Assembly: GCA_027186245.1 (NCBI GenBank)
Contig: CP114493.1
Location: 6,579,501 to 6,643,500 of the forward strand
Length of the DNA stretch: 64,000 bases
Direction: 5' to 3'
DNA from: Coriaria nepalensis
Lineage: Eukaryota; Streptophyta; Magnoliopsida; Cucurbitales; Coriariaceae
Shown here: positions 22,881 to 36,432 of the stretch, piece by piece
Layout: the number at the start of each line of letters is the position of its first letter
Numbering within the stretch: position 1 is the stretch's first letter
Position numbers and translations under genes: made by a program
Notes under the pieces: model-generated
The model's database searches: none
What the model was told of the DNA's origin: nothing
What the model saw: only the letters and a program-made list of their open reading frames with translations

Positions 22881-24669
22881 TAATTATTAATTACTTTAGA
22901 TTCCGTTTTTTTTCCCCCCTTTTTTTTGGGTTGTGAAGAAGATGAGATGGGGTTGGATATGTTTAATACTTTCTTAGATGCTTTTTGTTCTTGGGTTGTA
23001 CTTTTCATTCTGTATTTTCCCTTTTATTGGTGTAATACTGGTTATATGGTATATTAGTGGATTAGTTAGTTGCTACAATTTTAACTCATCTGCCTAATCT
23101 CGTCTATTATTATATACTTCTTCCTAGCATTTTCCGGCTTAAGGAAATGCTTTATCATTTACGATTGTGATTAATCGGTCTGTTTGTAATTTCAATACCT
23201 TTTTCTTTCTCTCTTTCATCATCCTTTTCCTTTTTTTCTTTTCTCTTTTGAAGTTTTGGATTGCATTTTCCAAAAGGGCTAGATTTGGATCCAACAAGAG
23301 CAATATGATTTTTGGCTACAACCCATATTAAGTAAGGCATTACAGATTTCAATATTATATACAGCTCGAAAGATGTATTTCTGCATATCATGCTGTTAAA
23401 GTAAATCTCGGGATTGTTCGAATGGTCAAAACTCAAGACTATGAGATCTATATTTGATATTTCCCTTAGTTTAATTGTTGTTCAATGTTGAATTTTTAGT
23501 TCATTATACCATATGCTATATTGGAAACAAACAAAACTAGGGAGAGAGGTGAAAGCGAAGTATATATTTAACTTTTTTATATATATAATTTTACCATATA
23601 TGCTACCTAATTTCAAGAAGAACAAAATTACCCAAACATGAGAGAGAGAGAGAGAGAGAGACGAAAGCGATATATATAATTATTAAATTAAAGATGATGG
23701 ATTCGACCTTATCTTCTCCACAAAAGATTAAAGAAGTACGTAAGAAGTAGGGTATGAAGATTGAAGAAGTAAAATAGATTCGAAAATAGTAGACTACACT
23801 TATTAGAGTGCCAAAAGTTAATGTATTCGTTAGCCAACTAGGCCTCTTACCCTTTAAATTATATATATATATATATATAAATAAATAACTTTTGACTTAA
23901 AAGTCAAACTGTGCAACTCTCTACTAGAGAGTAGAGATGACCTTGATCAAGTCGACGGTCTACCTAATGAACGTACAACGTAGATTAAATCAATCTAAAA
24001 AACACTAAGTATAAAACCACTTGATCAACTTCAACCAACAAAAAAAATATAAAGGGATTATATGTATATTCAAATGACATGTTACGTATATTATATCATT
24101 ATATGTACATAAAGTGAAGTGTGTACTCGGATAAAAAAGGTTTAAATATAGAAGATTATAGCATTAGTGTACTTTGGTCTCGATGCATGGTCTAAGTAAT
24201 GGGATTAGGTGATAGCTTTAGCTGACTTTGGTCTCGATGCTTGCTTCCTTTATCATCTTTATGAAGGATTTTGCATTTGAAGGGGTCTAACAGCGTTTTC
24301 AATGTCTAACAACCATTACATTACATTACTTTAATCTTTTACTTCCATGAAACTAACGATGGTCATTGTTAAATGTCTTGTAATAACTATATAATATTTT
24401 TTGACATAATTCTTTAAATATTTATATAATATTTAAATCATATCACTTACGGTATAATTAGATCATATAAATATGCAATAATGAAAATTTGAATTCAAAA
24501 ACATTCTGGAAGATCCTCCTACTACTAATCGATTGTGTTCGTGATTTATCTAGTTATAGTTAGCTCCTTGTGGTAAGTAAGTATACACCTGTAGATCTAT
24601 ATGTACAAACAGGCAGCAGTTACATCTATGGGGCAACGGACAAACACTGTTGAATATGGCCGGTTCATT

Positions 24670-24710
<41 letters not shown>

Positions 24711-26500
24711 CTCTGTCAAACCGTTGAGATAATTAGATAGCTATCGATTTCAATTGCTTAATTTCATTACAAGTACTTGATTAAGCAAGACTTTGATCTC
24801 TATGCCTAATTCGTTATTACAGATTGCACCTGCAATCACGTAACCCGTTGAATACTTTTCAACCTAATTGGAGTAAACGGTGGGGTCTGGAAATTTCATA
24901 GCTAATTTATGCTCTTCCGTACAAGATGGGCCCATCAACATAATCTTACTTTTTTTCTTTTTTTTTTTTTAATTTTTTTTAAAATTTTTAAGAATTAGCC
25001 ATTAGATAGGTCAATGTGGTCCTGTTGTGTTGTGTGATTCAATATATATTCTACTGAATTTCTTTTTGTTTTTAACGGGCCTTTTTTTATTAACTCAAAT
25101 AGTCAAATTATATATATACGTACACCACTATTTTTATAATCTATGAATTACATGATTAATAAAAATAAATTATTTAAATTTTATCTAAAATGGTTCATGA
25201 ACAAATTTACTCTTCAAAAAAACAAACAGGTCAATTTTGGTTGGCTGTACTTGATTGTACAGTCTTATCCTTTCCGCTTGACTGTCCGAGTCTTACCTAG
25301 CTTCCACCTCATCACTGCTTCACTCCCGCCCAGACCACCTTTTAGACACCACGCGTCCTTTCCAATCCATCTGAACTCCTCTGTTATCATTCATCTGTCA
25401 TCTTCAATTTAAAACTAACGGCGAACAGTTAGTCCAACGCTAACCATCAGCCATAGGCATAGCAAATAATCAGCTGCTTTTTAGTCCACGGGGTTTCAGT
25501 CAAACGAGGCTACGTACGCCATGATGTAAGAGAGAGTGAGATGTAGAAAGATTCTGCGGGACAAGGAAAGGTCAGTTAGGTGGATTTCTTTACGGAGTAA
25601 GGGTATGGGGCCCACATTAGTATGACGTGTCATCTGACTTTACGTTGTCTTTGTCAAAGTGTCAGTGTTTTACAATTTTATATTTACGGAGCTTTTGGCT
25701 TTTACTACCACCGAGGTGGTTTGATAATTTGATTTGATTATCTATGACCTCAGCAATGCGTTTGCATTACATCATAAATGACTGATTTCTTTAATAAACT
25801 GTATCAATGAATTTTGGGCTGGGCTGGTATGACGGGATTCATTTACAAATGGCCCAACATGAAATATGTTAACCTCAGAACTGGGTCTAAAGTTGGGCCG
25901 GAACTCTATTGTTATAAATCGATTAAATTATTATTTTGGTCATTCTTGTTACTTTTTTTTTTATTTTTTATTTTTTATTTTTGACTTTTATTTAATTTGA
26001 GTTATTTTATTTTATTTTTAACATATTTTAATCTTCTAAGTAGAAAATTTTAAAATATTATAAAATCTCTCCTTTTACTTTTTTTTAACAAAATTATATC
26101 TTTATTTTTTCTATTAACTTTCATTTTCGCCTCTCTATCTCCACCATTCCCACCTCCCCCACCTCCTCTATCATCTTCGCCACCACCATAGATGGTGGTG
26201 GGAGCCAAGGTGGGGTGGCAACTGCGAAAAAATGTTGGCAAAGGTAAGTAAGCAACGATGAAGTTGGGAGTCGTGGTAACAAAATTTCAATAGTGATAAT
26301 ACGACAAAAATGATATTAAATTGAAGAGGAATTAATAAAATTTTATTTTATAAAATTTAAGTGAAGGCTTATAGAATATTTTTATTTTTTTTTTCTGCCT
26401 AAACGATTAAAATTAAATAATTTAATTAAGTCAAAACGAAAATTAAGGAAAAAAAAAAAGAAGACAAAAATGATAATTTTTAAGCTTACAAATCTACAAG
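22881..26500. other. Long intergenic region, no gene seen
   Basis: About 22881-23150 is the VQ gene 3' UTR. The rest is AT-rich, with microsatellites: GA at 23639-23662, TA at 23857-23879 and CT at about 24673-24707. The phrase ACTTTGGTCTCGATGC occurs twice near 24170-24245. Short open frames such as 25143-25412 and 26050-26241 are low-complexity and match no family I know. Confidence 0.5.
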
Positions 26501-26977
26501 ATATAAACCTGTTGAGGGCACTTGGACAACAAATTCACAAATAGTTGATAACAAAATTTCAATAAAGAGGCAGTCGAACTCTTTACTGACTACTGATCGT
26601 ATGTATACATACATTCACAAAATTTTAGTGACAACATAATTTAATCCTCTTAACTAGGAATCGGGTTTTGTTTATTCCACCAAATCCTGGATACCAAATT
26701 CCATAAACGACAATAATAACAGTTAAACTCATCTCGTTGCGAGTTTCATTTTATCCGAAACTGGAACAGAGTACATACTTCCTACAGGGACCAAACAGCT
26801 GGTACTGAAACTGTGAAACTTGATGATGTCCAGAACTGCATAAAACCAATCACACAATCAAGAATGTACAGGATACAATTAGTTTAACCAATTGAGTCAA
26901 CTAATCAGTTTGTTTTTAGTTTAGACGCCTGAAAAGTTCCGAAAGAAGAGTAAATTCAAGTTCTTCAGAATTTTTAC
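26501..26977 (-). other. 3' UTR and flank of the Mpv17-family gene
   Basis: Sequence after the TAG at 26978-26980 on the minus strand. No further coding potential was seen. Confidence 0.4.
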
Positions 26978-29014
26978 CTATCTTGGTTGAATTTCCTTGT
27001 GAGCTTTAAAAGATAGAATAACGTTCCATATCAAAGCAATGAAATTCGCAGCAAGAACCTGAAAATGGAATTTTCCCAAGAGAAAATTTAAATGCTTTTG
27101 CGTGAAAAAACTATAACATGAAAATTGGAACTCAACTATTTAATTATGCAGTTTATACCTGGAATTGCTGTGGGACGAATCTAAAGTTGAGAAACTGGAA
27201 CGGAATCCATAGTTTCCAATTTGCAAGAACAGAAGAAAACCACTCCTAAAACAGAATAATTTCAAAAAAATTTGATAGTTTGAGGAAAAGTCGCAATGTA
27301 AAAATCAAGTCTTGAGCAGCACCTGTTGAAGCTTGGGTACAACATCAGATGATCTTCCCTCCAGTGTTACCAGTGTAGCTAAGAAAATGCCAATGAATGC
27401 TGGAGAAAAAAAGAACTGCAATTTTACGGTCAAATTCAGAACTCATTTTTAACTAAACGATAAAGCACATGTACATATCCTCTTGACTAGTGATTCTGTA
27501 CAAGTTGAAATAACCTGATCAAGTATAAGGCGCAGAGCTGCCCCTGAAGTTCCAGGAACAGAGACCAGCTTACTCAAATACAAATACCTAATGACAAACA
27601 TAAGAAAAAAAGATCAGAATTTAGAAACGTAGGTTATATGTATTAAAGAGCGGCACATAGAGGGAAAGATTGTGAAGATAGTACCAGAAATGCAATGTGG
27701 GACCAACTAACACCAAGCCCAGCATAGAAAACGTGAATGTCCTTTTCAGATCTATTGATGGTACTTTCTCAATCACAAGCTGAGGCAAATAAAAATAAAA
27801 ATAAACATTTGGTAAATTTATCTAGATATAAACACAAATCAAGAAACCACAATGTTTTAAGTAAACCAGAAAGTCCGTAAGCGTCAAAGTTTAATGTCCA
27901 TCATCTACCCAAGAAAATCACCAAACATACTTTGCCGTCTTTAGTGCAATATAATTTAACAAACTATGCCTAGTTTCAACATCTAGTTTGCAGCAGTATT
28001 GGAAAACTGGTTTCTCACAAATACCTCTAAGGGTCGTTTTCTGTGGTAAAGGAATTTGACACAGTAAAATCATACTATTCCTCTGGTCATAACTAATCTC
28101 AAACATCATCCTAATGCTGTTTCGGTTCCTATAAATCATTAGCAATTGTTTCATTACAATGAACAAAGAACTTAATGCAGTGACACCTTAAGACTTGTTA
28201 AGCGATACATCAAAGCAATTCCATCTCACAGTTTGACTAATCACACACATGACTTCTTCTTGAAGCATGAAACTCTGTTAAAACTATCAAATCACATCAA
28301 CAACAACCGTGATTGCATTGCAGCCTCTAAAGAAAGGGAAAAAAATAAGGGAAAAAAAAGAAGCTAAACAAGCAAAGTAAGACGACAGAAAGTATACCTG
28401 ACAGATCAAATCCCCTATAAGTGTTAGTAACGCAGATGTCACAGCTTTTACTGATACAGGATACTTTGCAAGAAGAGCTAGATACCTTAAGCAAATACAA
28501 ATTTAGCTTCTCATTCCAACAATTAAAGAAGCTTAATGATAAAGGCTAAGTATAGGATAAGAATTCAAAATAAAAAACAAAACACAAATTCAGAAAAAAG
28601 TATAGAATCTTTCCTTGTTAATTACCACGAGAGAAATGACCAGTTATCTCCACCGCTCTCACCGCCACCACCACCACCACTATTCCCTCCTTTTCCACCA
28701 GAATCTCCTCCATATCCACCGGCTCCACCATCGCTGCCGCCAGAAACTGCTGAAAATCGAAACAGATCAGAACCCAATTTCCCAAATCGCGTCCCTTGAT
28801 GATGACCTAAACCCTTGAAAACGTGAGCATTACTAAAATTCGAAGGAGAAGAGCAAGGATGAGAGAAAAAAGAGGCATCGATTCTCTTTACGTGAAGTGG
28901 GTTCGTAAGAGCGGCCTGAAGAGAGGGACGAAGAAGAACGGAACCGCGTGTAAAACCCGCGAAACGGTTTAAGAGCGGGGCTTTAAGAGAAAGTGCTACA
29001 CTGTTCATAACCAT
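26978..29014 (-). CDS. Mpv17/PMP22-family membrane protein, probably plastid-targeted
   Basis: Seven exons (complement, coding order): 29014-28626, 28485-28398, 27779-27685, 27587-27515, 27415-27323, 27245-27159, 27058-26978; 301 aa with consistent phases. The first exon encodes a Ser/Arg-rich, acid-poor presequence, consistent with a chloroplast transit peptide, then a glycine-rich linker (about residues 92-122). The Mpv17/PMP22 domain follows, starting WYLALLAKYPVSVKAVTSA. It contains the landmarks GDLICQ, GPTLHFWY, the helix FFFSPAFIGIF and the diagnostic C-terminal block WKLWIPFQFLNFRFVPQQFQ, with about four membrane helices. Family members form channels or modulate solute flux in peroxisome, mitochondrion or plastid inner membranes; the substrate is unknown. 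An Arabidopsis counterpart with the same Gly-rich plastid N-terminus is, to my memory, At5g19750. Confidence 0.9.
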
Positions 29015-29414
29015 TGTTGGCTCTCTAAGAAGCAGCGAGGTGGTTTGATTTTTTTTTTTTTTTCTTTTTACGTTCTAGAGTGTTTAAAAAGAAAGATAGC
29101 AAAATTATAAGACATAACTAGAATAATATTTTGTCACATCATATATAAGAGCTCTAACAACACTTGTTTCTCTTCTAGCGGGCGAGGGCTCAAACTCCAA
29201 GCAATTCAAATGGTTGAAAACGTAAAACATTAGTCCTGCTTTAAAAACAACAGAATTTTAAGAACTGAAATGATTAAAAAACTCTCACAAAAATTAAATT
29301 TACAACTTAAATATTGGGAATTCCTAGTTGAAGAATCAACGTCCAATTAATAATATTCAACTGAAGAAAACAAAAAAAATTAGATCAAAGATGAGGTAGT
29401 AGCACACTTTTGAT

Positions 29415-32400
29415 TCAGATACTCAAATGTTCCTCCCTAGGCAAACTCTGAACTGTATCCGACCATCTCCCTGGCGAGTGGTCACTACTATTAGACGACA
29501 CTTGAGCCTCGGCCCTTGTATCTCTAATCATCTTCAAAACCTCTCGTATAGTAGGCCGGTTCTCGGGCGCCACAGAGACACAAGCCATTGCTATGTTTAG
29601 AAGCACCTGGAGTTTCTCCTCAGAAGCCGAGGCAGGGTCGTCCCCTGACTCGGTCTCTTCCTCTCGAACAGACCTAACCCATCTAGGAATATCCGGGCCA
29701 TGTTCTTGGACAAGGTCTTGGAAAGGTGTCTTTCCGGTTAGAAGCTCCAAAAGGAGGACTCCAAAGCTGTATATGTCGGCTTGTTGAGTTATGGGCTTTC
29801 TAATGTCACGGCATTCAGGGGCTCTGTAGAAGAGAGATGTTGCACTTGGTTCTTCTAGAGAGTCAGGGTCTCGGAATGAGGTGAGACCGTAATCGGTTAG
29901 GCAGGACTCGAAATCAGAGCCTAAGAGGATGTTAGAAGATTTTAAGTTTCCGTGAGTCAAGCCGGCCGGGTTTTGATGGATGTAGAGCAAAGCGGTTGCT
30001 AGGTCTTCGGCTATTTTCAGGCATGATGTCCAGTGGAGTGGCTTTCCACCGCCTGAACTTCTTGATCCTGTCAAAGTCAGAGTGACATGTATCAACTTCA
30101 TTATTGTTATGACATGTATCAAGAATACGTTTGAGGCAAATTACTTGTCACCCTTAAATCCGCCAACGCTAAATGCATGCTTATAAAGGTCAAATAGGCC
30201 ACGAACTAATATGAAATAGAGAGAAGACATGGAAACTTAAAACGACTAGTAACATGGAAAGGATACCAACACACCACAGAACCAAGAATGATCACCAGAA
30301 CCCTTGATCAATTAAGAAAGATAGTACATTAGTACTGACTGATCAAGACATTTGAGGGCCCATAGCTTACAGAACAGCTGCCTGTGAGTCTCTGACTGCC
30401 CACTCCTCCCGATCGGTCAAAGACACTCACAAACTTGGCTTAAGCGGCATAAATGCATGGAGTGGGTTTTCCAACTCATTATCCAATTTCAAGTCAAAAA
30501 CTCCACTTTTACTTTTACAACCAGACAAGATAATCAAAGATTCAGGTTGAGAAAAATTACCACCAACTAATCAACCAGACTGGATTTATTTATAGATATA
30601 TTTTGGATCTAGTGGCTCGCTGAATAAGAAATAGTTCGACCGTGCTTGCTTAAAGCCCACAAAGAAGGCAAATTTATATGTATATTTAAATTTTAATATT
30701 ACTCAAAAAAAAAAAAAAGTCCAAACTAAGATGTTTGGTCCCCAAAAAATCGTCTAATCTAGGCCCCATGAGGGGAACCTTATTAGGTACTTTTGTGTCC
30801 TCCAGCTACATCATTATGAATAAGAAAAACACGACAATATCAGAAGGCACGATTGAGATTGATGAACATGAAACTCTACATATTTAATTATTATAGCCTC
30901 ACAATGTCTATGTTTGAATTTCAGTTACATGTAACGTTTTAAGGCCTAGTTATTAAAATGAATAATATAAATACATAAATATATATATTTGTAAATAAAT
31001 TACAACACCAATTAATAAACTAAGCACACGTGACTTATAGTGAAGAACAAAGAAGAAGAAGAAGAAAGAGACGTACCGTGGATGAGAGAGAATAGACTGC
31101 CGTTTGGGAAGTAATCGTATACGAGCAGGCGTTCCTCCTTAGCCTGGAAATAAGCTCTGAGAGGCACCAGATGTGGATGAGTCAACCTACCGAGAACCTC
31201 CATCTGTCTCGTGAATTGATCAACGCTCGGGTACTTTGCATCTTTCAGCCTCTTAACTGTAACTATAAACCCAGACTCCATCACCGCTTTATACGTACTC
31301 CCTATCGTCCCTCTCCCTAACGTTTCAGCCGACGCTTTTAATAAATCCTCTAAGCTGTAGCTCATTTTCTGATCCCCTGCTCCGCAGAACACTAAGCTCC
31401 CTAGACCTCCCTCTCCTTCCCATTGAAATTCCCCTTGCTTTCCTCCGTTATTACCTCCTCCGCCACCACCACCACCACCACCACCTGCTCCTCCCCTTCC
31501 TCCTCCACCCTCCATCGCTTCCACTTCTTTCTTACTCATTATTATCTCCTTCGAGTCCTTTCTTCTTCCCTCGCGTTTTGAACAGACTACACAGAGCGCC
31601 ACCAGGCAGAGTAGGAGTCCGATGAATCCGCCTACGCTTCCGGCAATGATTTTGATTAGTTTGGGGCGTTTGGACGGTGGTTTTGGATAGCTTGGACTCA
31701 ATGCTGGTGGTGCGGATATTGTTGGTTTGCAGGGGTTGTTGATTTGATCCCCGCAGAGGTCGATGTTACCTGAGAATGACGACGTGTTGAATCGGACTAC
31801 GGCGGGAGTTAGCGGGATCTCGCCAGAGAGGAAGTTGTTAGAGACGTTGAAGAATCTGAGACTGGTTTGGTTAAATGGCGGGATAGTTCCGGTGAGTTGG
31901 TTGTCCTGCAAGTAGAGGACGTAGAGTCGCTTGAGTTTGAGCATCGAGTCTGGAATTTGGCCGGAGATTTGGTTTTCGGCCAGGACGACTACTTTCAAGC
32001 GGTGGAGGACGGAGAGTGAGGCCGGGAACTCACCGGAGAAGGAGTTTTCGTTGAGGAAAAGAGATTTGAGATTGACGAGGCCGGAGAGATCGGGTATTTG
32101 GCCGAAGAGTGAATTGGATTTGAAGCTGAGAACACGAAGCTGATCCAATCGGTTCAAGATCTTATGATCGAGAATTCCGGTGAGATTCAAATACTCTAAA
32201 GCGAGCTTTGTAACTCTACCATTCGTACATTCTTTCACGCCTTTCCACTCGCAAACGGAGGTTCCTAATCTCCATGGAAGCGAGTTTCCACGGTCGATTG
32301 TAGCTTTCATTGTTAGAAGCGTCTCTGCATCTCCTGCCCCAACCAGCCGAATCTTCATAGAAATCAACACGAAGAAGAGGAAGAAGAAGAAGAAGAAGGA

Positions 32401-32481
32401 GGAGGAGGAGGAGAAGGAGGAGGAGGAGGAGGAGGAGATATACATAGCTGGATTCCTCGCCGAAACCAGACGAAAATCCAT
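29415..32481 (-). CDS. Leucine-rich-repeat receptor-like pseudokinase (At1g60630-like)
   Basis: Two exons, 32481-31077 and 30067-29415 (complement), 685 aa, with the single intron inside the kinase domain as in this subfamily. I start at 32481 (MDFRLVSA); an upstream in-frame ATG adds 26 residues without family similarity. The order is poly-Ser/poly-Phe signal peptide (to about residue 47), LRR N-cap with paired Cys (CEWKGVKEC), about five LRRs, a Pro-rich juxtamembrane, a membrane span at about 276-300, a cytoplasmic Gly-rich run (about 325-347) and a protein kinase domain. The Gly loop ([12 protein letters not shown]) and the VAVK-type lysine (K410) are present. The catalytic HRD is replaced by HGN (507-509) and DFG by DYG (527-529), so catalysis is unlikely. 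The family members are inactive LRR receptor kinases (LRR III), thought to act as scaffolds at the plasma membrane. Confidence 0.93.
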
Positions 32482-34103
32482 TTTGCAGCTACTGGAAAAG
32501 ATAATCGGATCTTTCAGAATGCAGCTGCAATAACTCGGCCTGATACTCTTCCAAATCAACTTGTTGATTCCATAGGATCTACACGATCGGAAAGATTGTA
32601 AAAGGCTTCTTTCCTTTTGACTTCTTCTTCTTCTTCTTCTTCATACAAGGAAGTGCACTGAAAAAGCCCCTAACGAGGCTTACTCGACATCGTTTCTCGG
32701 AAAATTGCAATCACGGACATTTTACTCTAACCTTCACGTGAACTCTCTCATCCCTCCCGACTTGCAGACCAGACAATAAACATTTCTTTTCTCTTCTCCA
32801 TGATTTCTTTCCCACCCATTATAAATTTATGTACCTGCAATGCAACCCATTTTTAAACACAAATAAATCAGAAGATACCTCTACCTTTCTTATAAATTTA
32901 AATAATAAAAAAAAAGTCATACTTTTGAATTTCTTGGGATTCTGGACCTTTAGTTTAGCAGTTTTGAAATTTCAGTATGATGGGATCCAATAGTACTCAT
33001 AACCCACCAAAAAAAAAAAAAAAAAAACAAAAACAAAAAAGAAGCCATATACATACCTATGAGGCTATGACCATCTGTGTGTTGTGCTCTATTTTATACT
33101 TCCATGCATTAATGCATTGGCAGCTAACTATCGCCGTCCTCTTCTGCAAGTGCAGCTGAAAGCAACCAGACAAAGATGGAATGTTATCAAACTTCTGGTT
33201 CTAGCTTTTGTAATAGAAAGGGTAAACAGTGAAGAATTATATCTATATGGATGTGTACCTCTGTTTGGCCTGTACGCTTAACGCCATGCGTTGTAATAAT
33301 AATTCAAGAGAGAGAGACGGAGAGAGATCAAAGAAGATGACTTGTGTTTTACAGTTCACTCTCTTTGCACTCACTCTCTCTCTCTCTCTCTCTCTCTGAA
33401 GCTTCTCAAGAAATCGGTGAACGAATTCAAAGCGAACGGGGATTGAGTAATTAATTTGCTTCATATCTTAAATGGGTCTTTCCAGCATCACCTAATTCCC
33501 AACCCGACATCAGTACAGTAAATTGGATTCTCTCTCTTCTCTCCTTTTGTGATATATATTAAAGTGAATTCATTATTCACGTGTTGCTGGGTTCACGTTA
33601 GGTCAATCTAGATCCATCCACTGTAGTCAAACAAGAGTGTGGCCAATATTGCAACGCTGTCCCTGGATTCATCATCATCACCATTGGTTTGCTTTGACGA
33701 CAGAGTTATTGACAATTGCCAGAAATCTAGGCCAACAAGGTATTTGCATTTAATACGTGCTGCAACTCTCTGTGCAGGGCATAGTGACCGCCAATTGGGC
33801 CATTAATTAGCCAGTCAGGGGGTTGACGACTGTTTTATTGCTGTTGGACACAGCTCAGGTTTGATCCGTTAAACTTGGCCCTGTCTATAGATCATAAATT
33901 GCTAACTGCTACGACCCAGATTCATTTTGGACTCATCATTACAGTATTTTACAATAACATGGATATCAGCCGGAATCACTATAAATATGTCATATTTTCT
34001 TGTTACTGAGATTCGTAAAGGAGATAAATTGCAATTTGCTATGCAACTTGCCTTTTCTTGGGAATCAAACGAGCTGGAGTCTGAAGTGCAAAAAACAATG
34101 AAA
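32482..34103. other. LRR pseudokinase promoter and intergenic spacer
   Basis: Contains a CTT repeat at about 32622-32642, an A-run at about 33009-33027 and a CT microsatellite at about 33373-33397. The left part is the promoter and leader of the minus-strand pseudokinase gene. No coding sequence was recognised in 32600-34100. Confidence 0.5.
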
Positions 34104-36432
34104 TCAGGCACGGTCCACTGATAAGCAGGCCCTTGCTGCCGCTCTTTCTAATGCCTTCAACCTGTTGGCTTCCATTCTGGCTCGCTGTTCGTTTGTGATG
34201 CTAATTTCTGAAGAATGGCCACCTTTTGGGGATTGAGGGTCGATAGTGATTGGATTCACATTCAAATCCTGCACCAGGGTTTCAAGTGGTATAATAAAGA
34301 GATGTTCAATTGGAAGATGTTTTTTTTTTTTGTAAACCAGAAATGGCTGGCCATTTGATTTGAACTCTTAGGTGCAAAACAATGAGTTAAGGACGAAAAT
34401 ACATAAGGTCAATTAAGTAACTGACTGCTACAAGTCGGACATCAAAGAAACAAAAAATGAACCAGAATCATGGTTTAGGAAATATCCGTAGTTGCTAAAA
34501 AGTTAGTTTTCACTCTCTCCCTATGAAAATTTTATGTAAAAGATAAATAAGTATCGACAACAGGAGTAGAAAGTATAAAAAACAAAGAGAAGAGCAACAC
34601 TTACTTCTGTAGTTTGATCATATATTTCCTGAAGCATATCTTGCACATCATCAGCATCATGGTTATTCAAAGAAGATTCTCCTGGGTTATTACTCATGCT
34701 ATCATTGTTTATCTCCTCTGCAAGGATTAAAACATTGTTGTATGAGAATTCGGGAAGAATCGAACTCCCCAATAGTTACTAATGATTAGTAACAGAATCA
34801 AGGAAATTACAAGACGACTCAAGTATGATGACGATTGGCAAAGGACACAAAGAAATTAGGAGCAATGCATGATCAAGAATTAGTAAGGTCACTTGACTGG
34901 GAAAGTAATACCTCCTCTATATATACTTTATATATGCTTAACTTCAACTGAATTTAGGTGGTAAGGCAGTTTGATCTTCTTTTGGAATAAAATCCACTCA
35001 GAGAATAGATTCCAGGAGTGACCACAGCCAAGTGAAACAGAATGATTGCTTTTGATATGCATAATAATACCAAAAACAAAGTAAATAGCATGATGGCCTA
35101 TCTGAAAATTTCCCATTCTCTCCAATTATCCCTCCCACCATGAAATGCAATGCTTCAAGGATAAGAGTAGTCAACAAATGCGAAAGGCGATATTTAAGAA
35201 TCTCAAGAGCAATAGAAAGATAGAGGACATACCCTGTTCATTGCTAGGATTGTCATCTACAATTGGCTGCTCCTGAAATTTTGTTGGATCCCCTCCCTTG
35301 GCAACTCTCTCTCTTAATTCCCTAAGACACATCTGCCAAAAGATTCTTGTAAGAACTTGTTACTACACACGCATGTAAAAATAATCCTAAAGATTCTACT
35401 CAGTATGGTAATTAAGATCAACAAGATGGCTTGGGGAATTTCCTAAGGCCTCCATTTGAGTTTTGAGTCATGAGAAGAAGTTAGAAACTTATAAAATGGA
35501 ATGAAAAGAAAGGAATAAAAACCTTTATGATGCAAGACGACTGACAGAAAGACTATCACAAAGAACCAGGAAATTGAACAGTATTTCAAACAAAATGACT
35601 CAAAACACAATCTCTGGAACAAGATGTCTATTTATTCTGTTCATGAATTGCATGAATGGGAAAATAAAGACACAAGCATCTCTAAATTGGGTTCTCAATT
35701 AAGAGATTAGAAATCACAAATCCTGCTCTTAAGCATTAGAAACCAACATAGAAGGCATCAATATGTTATGTATACTTCTAAGAAACAGAGGAACCCATAT
35801 AGTCTAGCAACAATCACCAGTAAATGTTAAACTGCCAATGATTTACCTTTATGCGTCTTGTTGCAGCGACTTGTTCCACCTTATGCACAAATTGATCAAA
35901 AGTATGCGAAGGGAGTAATCGAGAGTACCATTCCCTGTATAAGCCAATTAGGTCCTTCAAGTCATCCACCTATATAGGAATTCAAGTAAATCCTTCTGAT
36001 CAGTTCAAATGATTTCTTAGGAAACTAATCGATTCTCAATCAAAGTGAATAAAAAAAAAATTTAAAACTTTACAAGTTAGGGAAAAAGTGAGAAACAACC
36101 TCATGTCCGCGGCCATGATACTTGAAGGAGCGAGGAAAATGGCTAAGAACATAGCCGAGTCCATCGTCAGAGAGAAGAAGCTCAGGAGTTAGCTTAGCTC
36201 TGGTTCTAGGTACTTTCTTAGGCTTCTTAGCGGGATCTGAAGCAACACCATTGCCACCGCCAGAAGAGGAAGATCTGGCGGAACTGAGAGGTTTAGAAGT
36301 TGGGTTAGGGTTTGGAGCAGAAGAGGACGGACAGTCACGTGACCAATGGCCTGGTCTGCCGCACTTGTAGCACCCGGTTGGCGCCGCTGTCGTCGTCGTC
36401 TTCTCCTTTTCCATTTCTTCGCTTTCTTCCAA
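34104..36432 (-). CDS. TIMELESS-interacting protein (TIPIN/Swi3/Csm3) homolog with N-terminal CCHC zinc knuckle
   Basis: Five exons (complement): 36432-36100, 35969-35847, 35332-35233, 34717-34605, 34268-34104; 277 aa with matching phases. The N-terminus carries a zinc knuckle CYKCGRPGHWSRDC (C21, C24, H29, C34). After a Ser-rich linker comes the Swi3 domain, about residues 80-165: KLTPELLLSDDGLGYVLSHF, KYHGRGHEVDDLKDLIGLYR, HTFDQFVHKVE, and RRIKMCLRELRERV. The tail is acidic, then ends in a basic helix (RARMEANRLKALERAAAR). TIPIN with TIMELESS stabilises stalled replication forks and supports checkpoint signalling and sister-chromatid cohesion in the nucleus. The knuckle is absent in animal and fungal TIPIN but, as I recall, is usual in plants. 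It is divergently paired with the CCCH-RING gene. Confidence 0.88.

Noticed and set aside
24160..24250. Repeated phrase ACTTTGGTCTCGATGC
   Set aside because: Two short copies about 60 bases apart without further structure; probably a minor local duplication.
28536..28799. Plus-strand proline-rich open frame
   Set aside because: It is the antisense of the Gly-rich linker of the Mpv17-family gene; the poly-Pro simply mirrors GGN repeats.
32180..32533. Plus-strand open frame with a long K/E-rich run
   Set aside because: It is the antisense of the Ser/Phe-rich signal peptide region of the LRR pseudokinase.
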